From the NCBI GenBank assembly GCA_005791325.1, contig SXXA01000023.1:1-5726 (forward strand): 5,726 bases of DNA, given 5' to 3'. Origin of the DNA: Actinomycetota bacterium. GTDB lineage: Bacteria > Margulisbacteria > Marinamargulisbacteria > SXXA01. Of the stretch, positions 1 through 4,799 are shown piece by piece. Under the pieces are notes generated by a model that was not told where the DNA came from, did not search any database, and saw nothing but the letters and a program-made list of their open reading frames with translations. Made by a program: the position numbers and the translations under genes. How positions within the stretch are numbered: position 1 is the stretch's first letter; each line of letters begins with the position of its first letter.

Positions 1-73
1 CCCGCTATCCTATCTCCCTCCCCTGCGGGGAGGGTTGGGGTGGGGGTTTAATTCATTGGGCACGATGTGCCCA
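1..73. repeat. Intergenic palindromic G-rich repeat (REP-like)
   Basis: This is non-coding sequence upstream of the protease. It holds two clean hairpins with 3-nt loops. The first pairs CCCTCCCC (16-23) with GGGGAGGG (27-34), an 8-bp stem. The second pairs TGGGCAC (57-63) with GTGCCCA (67-73), a 7-bp stem. The 3' arm of the first runs into further G-runs up to 46. Neither stem is followed by a T-run, so they do not look like intrinsic terminators. The form is that of dispersed extragenic palindromes found between genes in many bacteria. Only a genome-wide count would prove repetition. A related hairpin lies at 4290-4306. Confidence 0.55.
27..46 (+). other. G-quadruplex motif
   Basis: Four G-runs (27-30, 32-34, 37-40, 42-46) are separated by loops of 1, 2 and 1 bases (A, TT, T). 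This fits the strict short-loop pattern for an intramolecular G-quadruplex on the + strand. The first two runs are also the 3' arm of the hairpin at 16-34, so the two structures would compete. Folding is inferred from pattern only. Confidence 0.5.
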
Positions 74-143
74 TCATCTTAAGGTTGTAGCCCCTTCATT
101 CAGTTTAAACTACCTACCATTACGGGAATATTTTCAATATAAT

Positions 144-150
144 AAAGGGG
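144..150 (+). promoter_or_regulatory. Ribosome binding site of the S8 protease gene
   Basis: AAAGGGG lies 5 nt before the ATG at 156. It supports this start over later in-frame ATGs. The residues after this start also form a sensible signal peptide. Confidence 0.6.
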
Positions 151-155
151 TACCC

Positions 156-1784
156 ATGCTGCACTTTAACAACCTTCCTTTCTCTATTCACCCATTTCGC
201 CATACTTGGCTAACCATTCGTCTCTTGTTTTTTTTAGGGCTTTTCTCTCTTATGCCCATTCCCCTTCTAGCGAAATCTCTCATTGTTAAAGCCACCCCTT
301 CGTCAACCAGCATCCAATCATCTTTGTTTCCCCCTGATGTAGTCATCGTGGCCTCCCTCACCGTTCCCAAACAAACCACCCAATCCCTTCCCTCTATTTA
401 TTATGAAATCGAAATCCCCGATCATCGGGATGATTTAATGGCCACCATTCAGCAATTGCCCAATGTTGTTAGTATTGAACCGAATCACCCCATCTATTTA
501 AGGGGATTCACTGATTTTTCGGATTCCTTACGCAACACTCAATATTACCTGAATAATCCTCAAATAATGGCCATTTTGGAAGTGATACCAACCCGCAGCG
601 TTTTGGTTGCCGTTGTGGATACCGGATTCAGCCCCGATCACCCCGATTTGATTGGAAAAGGATGGGTCAATTCAGCCGAAATACCCAATGGCATTGATGA
701 TGACCAAAACGGGTATGTGGATGATCAGTATGGGTATGACTTTTACCAATCACGCTTGGGGGGTCGCCACAATATTACCGATCAAAATGGGCACGGCACC
801 CATATTTCGGGAATTATCGCTGCCAATGTAAACAATCAGCAGGGGATCATTGGATTGGCCCCCATGGCTAAAATTTTGCCCATCAAAATTTTTTCTGCCG
901 ATGGATTTGGGTATCAGTTTGATGCCGCTGCGGGTATTTTATACGCCATTCAACAAGGTGCCGATGTCATTAATTGCTCGTGGGGATATAGCCAAGTGAA
1001 TACCGTATTGGCCGATGCCATACAGGCAGCGATTGATGCATCCATTTGGGTGGTGGCATCAGCGGGTAATTCGGGGACAGGTAGTTATGAATACCCTGCC
1101 AGCCTTCCGGGGGTCATATCGGTTGGCTCACTCAATTCAGCTGGAAATCGATCGTATTTCACCAATAAAAATAGTTTGGTAGACGTTTATATAAGTGGTG
1201 AAAATATCGTTTCAACAGGGCTATCCAATGGCTATTGGACCTTGGATGGAACCTCCCAGTCAGCATCGGTTATCTCTGGATTACTGGCCCATTATCTAGC
1301 GGCATTTCCCAGGCGAATCCCCCTATCAACGGCATTATTTAGTCCAGTTCAAACCCCCAGTGGGGAATGGTTACCCCAAATAATGAGTGCCCACCATTTG
1401 ATCTCCAATCACATACCAACCGCCAATCTTACGATTAGTATGGCGACGGGTGGATATGATAGTACCCACGTTGCCATACGCAATCAGACTGAACCGGTTT
1501 TTCAAATTCAAGAATTAATTCAATACCCCAATCCACTCAAAGATGGGCCAGCTTATTTTTCTTTTTATTCACCAGACCAAGGGTTGGGTACCATTTCACT
1601 GTATTCAGTATTTGGTCAATTCATTGGACGGCATGTATTTCAAGTGGTGGCAGGTAGCAATAAAACCGCTTGGCAATTGTTGCCACACCATCACTTGCCG
1701 AGGGGAACCTATTTGTTTGTTTTAGAAATCAAAACCACCCAACGTACCATGATCGAACGAGGGAAATTGACGGTTTTAAGATAA
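156..1784 (+). CDS. Secreted subtilisin-like (S8) serine protease with C-terminal sorting-type domain
   Basis: This 542-aa exported peptidase of the subtilase family probably degrades or processes extracellular or surface protein; its substrate is unknown. Residues 17-39 form a hydrophobic signal segment after a basic stretch, with likely cleavage near LLA-KS. Residues about 61-115 resemble an I9-type inhibitory propeptide. The catalytic domain spans about 125-385. Asp155 lies in VVDTG, His213 in NGHGTH, the oxyanion Asn304 in SAGNSG, and the nucleophile Ser367 in GTSQSAS. An Asp/Asn-rich loop (178-190, NGIDDDQNGYVDD) resembles the calcium-binding loop common in this family. Residues about 452-542 resemble a FlgD-Ig / type IX sorting domain: YPNP at 457, LYSVFG at 482, LPRGTY at 514 and GKLTVLR at the end. 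The sequence after Ser367 is unusual, because subtilases normally have GTSMAxP. All triad residues are present, so activity is expected. hisF follows after 18 bp, with no evident functional link. Confidence 0.9.
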   Translation: MLHFNNLPFSIHPFRHTWLTIRLLFFLGLFSLMPIPLLAKSLIVKATPSSTSIQSSLFPPDVVIVASLTVPKQTTQSLPSIYYEIEIPDHRDDLMATIQQLPNVVSIEPNHPIYLRGFTDFSDSLRNTQYYLNNPQIMAILEVIPTRSVLVAVVDTGFSPDHPDLIGKGWVNSAEIPNGIDDDQNGYVDDQYGYDFYQSRLGGRHNITDQNGHGTHISGIIAANVNNQQGIIGLAPMAKILPIKIFSADGFGYQFDAAAGILYAIQQGADVINCSWGYSQVNTVLADAIQAAIDASIWVVASAGNSGTGSYEYPASLPGVISVGSLNSAGNRSYFTNKNSLVDVYISGENIVSTGLSNGYWTLDGTSQSASVISGLLAHYLAAFPRRIPLSTALFSPVQTPSGEWLPQIMSAHHLISNHIPTANLTISMATGGYDSTHVAIRNQTEPVFQIQELIQYPNPLKDGPAYFSFYSPDQGLGTISLYSVFGQFIGRHVFQVVAGSNKTAWQLLPHHHLPRGTYLFVLEIKTTQRTMIERGKLTVLR

Positions 1785-1802
1785 ACTATTTATAGTGATC
1801 CT

Positions 1803-2624
1803 ATGTTAAGCAAACGATTAATTCCATGTTTGGATGTTAGTGCTGGTCGGGTGGTTAAAGGAACCAATTTTGTGGGGCTTGTGGATGCGGGTGATCCGGT
1901 TGAGTTAGCGAAACGCTACAACGAGTTGGGGGCAGATGAATTGGTTTTTTTGGATATTAGTGCCACCCATGAAGCCAAACAAGTCACCTTGCAACTGATT
2001 GAGTCGGTAGCCAAGCAGGTGTTTATTCCCTTTACTGTTGGTGGTGGCATTCAACATATCGAGACCATCGACGCATTGTTATCCCATGGGGCAGACAAGG
2101 TGTCACTGAATTCAATCGCTGTTCGCAACCCATCACTGATTACGCAATCATCCAGCCGTTTTGGGTCACAATGTGTGGTAGTGGCGATTGATGCCCAACG
2201 GGTTTCCGGTGAACCCCACCAACGACACCTCGATTCAGAAATTGCATTGGATAGTCAGTCACGATATGAGGTGATGATTAATGGGGGACGATTGGGTACG
2301 GGAATCGATGTGGTGAAATGGGTGAGTCGCATGGTTCAAATGGGAGCTGGCGAGATTTTGGTAACGGCCATGCACTGCGATGGTACCAAGCAGGGGTATG
2401 ATATTGAGTTAATGCAGGCCTTAAGGGGTTGTTCGGTACCGGTGATTGCATCGGGTGGGGCGGGAACCATTCAGCATGTGGTCGATGCCTTGCAGGTATC
2501 CGATGCTGCGTTGTTGGCCAGTGTGTTGCATTTTGGTGAATTAACCATTCAAGATATACGCCATGCTTGTCAATTAGCAGGCTTACCCATGCGAGACATG
2601 CATGAGTGGGATTCAAACTTATGA
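1803..2624 (+). CDS. hisF: Imidazole glycerol phosphate synthase cyclase subunit HisF
   Basis: HisF takes ammonia from the glutaminase partner HisH and converts PRFAR to imidazole glycerol phosphate and AICAR, a cytoplasmic step linking histidine and purine synthesis. The 273-aa (beta/alpha)8 barrel has both catalytic aspartates: Asp11 (IPCLDV) and Asp130 (VVAIDAQR), at the same numbers as in Thermotoga HisF. Phosphate-binding loops are visible at TVGGGI (78-83) and ASGGAG (216-221). It is longer than the usual 250-258 aa because of a hydrophilic insert at about 137-155 before YEVMINGGR; enterobacterial HisF is also enlarged here. The loop usually written TSMDxDGT reads TAMHCDGT (188-195), with His191 replacing the first Asp while Asp193 is kept. 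No strong Shine-Dalgarno precedes the ATG, so it may rely on readthrough from the protease gene 18 bp upstream. No hisH or other his gene is in the window. Its stop overlaps that of the converging antiporter gene. Confidence 0.95.
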   Translation: MLSKRLIPCLDVSAGRVVKGTNFVGLVDAGDPVELAKRYNELGADELVFLDISATHEAKQVTLQLIESVAKQVFIPFTVGGGIQHIETIDALLSHGADKVSLNSIAVRNPSLITQSSSRFGSQCVVVAIDAQRVSGEPHQRHLDSEIALDSQSRYEVMINGGRLGTGIDVVKWVSRMVQMGAGEILVTAMHCDGTKQGYDIELMQALRGCSVPVIASGGAGTIQHVVDALQVSDAALLASVLHFGELTIQDIRHACQLAGLPMRDMHEWDSNL

Positions 2625-4112
2625 AGGGGGTAGGGGGATATCGGTGGATTGTGATAGCTTCGTGTGCACCTGTTTGAGTTCGACGGGTGGGCATAATATG
2701 AGCCAAGTATCCCCCCCTTGAATCGGGGTTTTGGCTGAAGGGATTGTCCACTTACCATCACGTGCCACCATGACTACCAAGCAATGACTGGGTAATCCAA
2801 TGGTGGATATTGATTGATGAACCCAGTCTGATTCATAGGGGATTTCGAGTTCACTTAATTCTGCACCAAGGGGGTGACCGGTATCTAGTTGTAGGGGGTA
2901 ATCGCGTGGTGGGGGTGCGGCACGATGAACCCCCAAATAGGTGGCAACCCAACGAATGGTGGTACCCTGAATTAATACGGAAGCTGCGACCACAAAAAAT
3001 ACCAGATGAAATAATAAGGGGGCTTGGTTAAGGCCGGCCATGTAAGGGAAGGTGGCCAAAACAATGGGTGCAGCACCCTTGAGTCCGCCCCAAGATACCA
3101 TCATGATATGGGATAGTGGCATTTTAAATGGCCATAAACAGGCCCATACAGCCAACGGGCGTACAACTAACATCAGTAGGATGGTTAATAACATACCAAT
3201 GGGGGCCAATGTCCATAATGAATGGGGAATCACCATTAACCCCAATGTCATAAAGACGAGCCATTGCATTCCCCATGCCAATCCGTCAAAAAATCGACTG
3301 ACAAATTGTTTTTTCGCGAATGTTTCGCGTGCTAATAATACCCCTGCGATGTAAACTGCTAAGAATCCGCTACCACCTATTAGGCTGGTTAAACCAAATA
3401 CCACACCGATCATGCCAATCATAAGAATGGGGATGGTGGAATCGTAGGTGCCATGCCATTTTTTAAGAATCCATGCCATGATTTGGCTCATGATAATTCC
3501 GATTAGGCTACCCATCATCATGGTTATCAAAAACGACCCAATCCAGCTTGTAATAAGGGGGATGGTGAGGGTGGTTGGGGTATGAGATACCCATTGAATG
3601 CATAATACGGTTAAAAAAATAGCCATGGGGTCATTGCCGCCCGATTCAATTTCTAAAACGGATCGAATGGGTGGGGTAAACCCGATTTTGGCTGATCGCA
3701 GAACCCCAAAAACGGCGGCGGCATCGGTGGATGCCAAGATGGCACCCAATAATAAGCCTTCTTGTAGGCTCATATTTAGCCAATACATCCCCCCCAGCGC
3801 CATGCCACTCGCCGTAATAGCCACACCAAGCGTGGCCAATAAGCCAGCGGGTTTACCGGCTTGTTTAATATCGCGCCATTTGGTGTCCAATCCACCTGAA
3901 AATAATATAAGAAGTAGGGCAATGGTGCCGATGCCATGGGTCCATAATGGGGGAACTCTAGGGATCCAGTTTAGTCCATCGGGGCCGGTGCAAACGCCTA
4001 GAATTAAAAAGAGTAATAACCCAGGGATGGCTACTCGGCGGGATAATAGGGATAGGATTCCTCCTATCATGGCGAGTAGTCCGCCTATCAACAAGCCCGA
4101 TTCGAGTGTCAT
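2619..4112 (-). CDS. K+/H+ antiporter, CPA1 family, with C-terminal TrkA-C (RCK-C) domain (CvrA/NhaP2-like)
   Basis: This inner-membrane cation/proton antiporter has 497 aa and probably expels K+ (or Na+) in exchange for protons, for ion and pH balance. Residues 1-395 contain about a dozen hydrophobic helices. CPA1 landmarks are FSGGLDTKWR (71-80), ASTDAAAVF (127-135), the ion-binding Asn160-Asp161 pair in ESGGNDP, and SWGGLKGAAPIVLATFP (340-356). Residues about 405-487 form a soluble regulatory domain of TrkA-C type, ending in GDTWLILCPP. The family name comes from this layout. E. coli CvrA carries a further C-terminal domain that is absent here, matching the shorter ~490-500 aa relatives. 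In the late helix motif most relatives have GLRG, but this protein has Lys345. AGGA lies 5 nt before the ATG on the minus strand, supporting the start. The gene converges on hisF with a 6-bp overlap. K+ versus Na+ specificity cannot be read from the sequence. Confidence 0.9.
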   Translation of the reverse strand: MTLESGLLIGGLLAMIGGILSLLSRRVAIPGLLLFLILGVCTGPDGLNWIPRVPPLWTHGIGTIALLLILFSGGLDTKWRDIKQAGKPAGLLATLGVAITASGMALGGMYWLNMSLQEGLLLGAILASTDAAAVFGVLRSAKIGFTPPIRSVLEIESGGNDPMAIFLTVLCIQWVSHTPTTLTIPLITSWIGSFLITMMMGSLIGIIMSQIMAWILKKWHGTYDSTIPILMIGMIGVVFGLTSLIGGSGFLAVYIAGVLLARETFAKKQFVSRFFDGLAWGMQWLVFMTLGLMVIPHSLWTLAPIGMLLTILLMLVVRPLAVWACLWPFKMPLSHIMMVSWGGLKGAAPIVLATFPYMAGLNQAPLLFHLVFFVVAASVLIQGTTIRWVATYLGVHRAAPPPRDYPLQLDTGHPLGAELSELEIPYESDWVHQSISTIGLPSHCLVVMVARDGKWTIPSAKTPIQGGDTWLILCPPVELKQVHTKLSQSTDIPLPPS

Positions 4113-4117
4113 GGTGG

Positions 4118-4128
4118 TCCTTTTTTTT
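4118..4128 (-). promoter_or_regulatory. Ribosome binding site of the antiporter gene, preceded by an A8 run
   Basis: Read on the minus strand, an A8 run (the complement of T8 at 4121-4128) leads into AGGA (4118-4121), 5 nt before the ATG at 4112. The A-rich unstructured stretch should favour initiation, and the position fixes the start. Confidence 0.6.
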
Positions 4129-4142
4129 AAATTAGTGGGAAT

Positions 4143-4171
4143 ATGATAGCTTAGTTAAATAGGTTGGGGAA
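4143..4171 (-). promoter_or_regulatory. Possible sigma70-like promoter of the antiporter gene
   Basis: On the minus strand, TATCAT (4143-4148) could be a -10 box. A 17-bp spacer separates it from TTCCCC (4166-4171), a poor -35. Transcription would start near 4135 and leave a leader of roughly 20 nt containing the Shine-Dalgarno. The weak -35 makes this tentative. Confidence 0.3.
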
Positions 4172-4183
4172 AGTGGGATGCCA

Positions 4184-4320
4184 TTAACGGGGTTGTGGTG
4201 TCGTGTGGATAACCCCTGTTAAGGAGGTATGCCCCTTTAAAATCCCCAGTCAGTTGGGGTTCCAAGGGGCGGTGCCCCATGGGCGGGGTTGGGCGCGCAG
4301 CGCCCACATCACAATCCCCT
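4184..4320. repeat. Cluster of nested inverted repeats in the divergent intergenic region
   Basis: This ~137-bp non-coding stretch is full of palindromes. TTAACGGGGTT (4184-4194) pairs with AACCCCTGTTAA (4211-4222) with one bulge. GCCCCTT (4231-4237) pairs with AAGGGGC (4264-4270) and encloses CCCCA (4244-4248) with TGGGG (4255-4259). GGGGC (4266-4270) can instead pair with GCCCC (4274-4278). TGGGCGC (4290-4296) pairs with GCGCCCA (4300-4306). The outer part of the left side, GGGGTTGTGGTGT (4189-4201), can pair with ACATCACAATCCCC (4306-4319) with one bulge and one G-T wobble. It could be a miniature inverted-repeat element, a composite REP cluster, or a structured leader. No clear target-site duplication is visible. 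A frame on the minus strand (4340-4155) crosses it, but looks like a by-product. Confidence 0.55.
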
Positions 4321-4347
4321 TGTATCACAATTAAAAACAAGTATAAT
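4320..4347 (+). promoter_or_regulatory. Sigma70-like promoter of the Rrf2-sufB operon
   Basis: A perfect TATAAT -10 box (4342-4347) follows a 16-bp AT-rich spacer after TTGTAT (4320-4325), a partial -35 with the key TTG. Transcription would begin near 4354, giving a leader of about 30 nt before the ATG at 4386. Short inverted arms CTTGT (4319-4323) and ACAAG (4337-4341) bracket the spacer. These could be part of a regulator site, but five-base arms are weak evidence. Confidence 0.6.
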
Positions 4348-4350
4348 AAG

Positions 4351-4382
4351 CCCTAGTTTTATACATTTAAAAGCTAGTGGGG
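4351..4382 (+). promoter_or_regulatory. Imperfect palindrome at the transcription start: candidate operator or leader hairpin
   Basis: CTAGTTTTA (4353-4361) pairs with TAAAAGCTAG (4368-4377) with one bulged G and a 6-nt loop. CC (4351-4352) can extend onto GG (4379-4380) past a bulged T. The palindrome covers the predicted start point (about 4354) and its right arm reaches the G-rich stretch that would serve as ribosome binding site. Rrf2 proteins commonly bind palindromes at their own promoters, so an autoregulatory operator is a reasonable inference. In RNA the same sequence could mask translation initiation. Confidence 0.45.
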
Positions 4383-4385
4383 TTT

Positions 4386-4799
4386 ATGAAATTATCTAAA
4401 TCAGCAGAATGTGCACTTCGCATCATGGGTTATTTGGCCAATGAATCTTCGGGTACGATGCCCATGTTGTCTGAACGCCTTGGTATTCCCTATCACCATG
4501 TGGCCAAACTGATTCAACAAATGGCCAAAGCCCAATTGGTTCATACCAAACAAGGTAAACATGGTGGCGTTCAACTCATGAAATCCCCTCAATCCACCAC
4601 CTTCAAAGATATTATTACCCTTGTAGATGGACCCACCCGAATGGCTGACTGCCTCCGCGATCCCGCCCTATGTCGGTTGTATGGTGGATGCACCCTACAA
4701 TCGGTTTTACAAGCCGTTCAACACCAAATTGATGCCGTATTAATGAATACCACCCTCGATCAACTCATACAAAGGACACCCCATGAGCGAACTGATTAA
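4386..4799 (+). CDS. Rrf2-family transcriptional regulator, probable Fe-S-sensing regulator of the suf operon
   Basis: This 137-aa cytoplasmic DNA-binding regulator has a winged helix in residues 1-65. It starts with the family signature MKLSKSAECALR, has a recognition-helix area at about 34-49 (IPYHHVAKLIQQMAKA), and a wing at GKHGGVQL (57-64). Three cysteines, Cys89, Cys96 and Cys102 (C-x6-C-x5-C), lie where IscR, NsrR and RirA hold their Fe-S cluster. An amphipathic C-terminal helix (about 104-130) probably dimerises. The exact spacing differs slightly from IscR (C-x5-C-x5-C). An upstream in-frame GTG at 4377 exists, but ATG 4386 gives the standard family N-terminus; the SD (GTGGGG) is poor and close. 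The gene overlaps sufB by 17 bp, so it is almost certainly co-transcribed with it and controls SUF assembly according to cluster or iron status. It is most like the suf-operon Rrf2 regulators; whether it represses or activates cannot be seen. Confidence 0.9.
   Translation: MKLSKSAECALRIMGYLANESSGTMPMLSERLGIPYHHVAKLIQQMAKAQLVHTKQGKHGGVQLMKSPQSTTFKDIITLVDGPTRMADCLRDPALCRLYGGCTLQSVLQAVQHQIDAVLMNTTLDQLIQRTPHERTD
4771..4776 (+). promoter_or_regulatory. Ribosome binding site of sufB inside the Rrf2 gene
   Basis: AAAGGA lies 6 nt before the sufB ATG at 4783, within the coding sequence of the regulator. It sets the sufB start and means translation of the two genes is probably coupled. Confidence 0.65.

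Noticed and set aside
16..34. Hairpin as an intrinsic terminator of a gene upstream of the window
   Set aside because: The stem is GC-rich, but is followed by G-rich rather than T-rich sequence on the plus strand. On the minus strand the sequence past the stem is also not T-rich.
138..143. TATAAT just upstream of the protease start
   Set aside because: Used as a -10 box it would place the start point near 150, after the ribosome binding site and about 5 nt before the ATG, and no matching -35 is visible. It is probably chance in AT-rich sequence.
2278..2751. 157-aa open frame on the minus strand over the end of hisF
   Set aside because: It lies antisense to well-conserved hisF codons and the antiporter end, has low-complexity Pro/His-rich sequence, and shows no domain. 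It is a shadow frame.
3598..4146. 182-aa open frame on the plus strand
   Set aside because: It is fully antisense to the antiporter membrane domain, whose family motifs are certain. The translation has no recognisable feature.
4155..4340. 61-aa open frame on the minus strand across the intergenic palindromes
   Set aside because: It is made of the inverted-repeat cluster, starts with TTG, and lacks a Shine-Dalgarno. The palindromes explain the sequence better than coding does.
4113..4340. Possible c-di-AMP (ydaO) or other known riboswitch upstream of the antiporter
   Set aside because: K+ transporter genes often carry ydaO elements, but I could not find its conserved core on the minus strand. 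The visible hairpins do not match it.
4377..4379. GTG as an alternative start of the Rrf2 gene
   Set aside because: It adds only three residues before the standard MKLSKSAE family start and has no Shine-Dalgarno. ATG 4386 is preferred.
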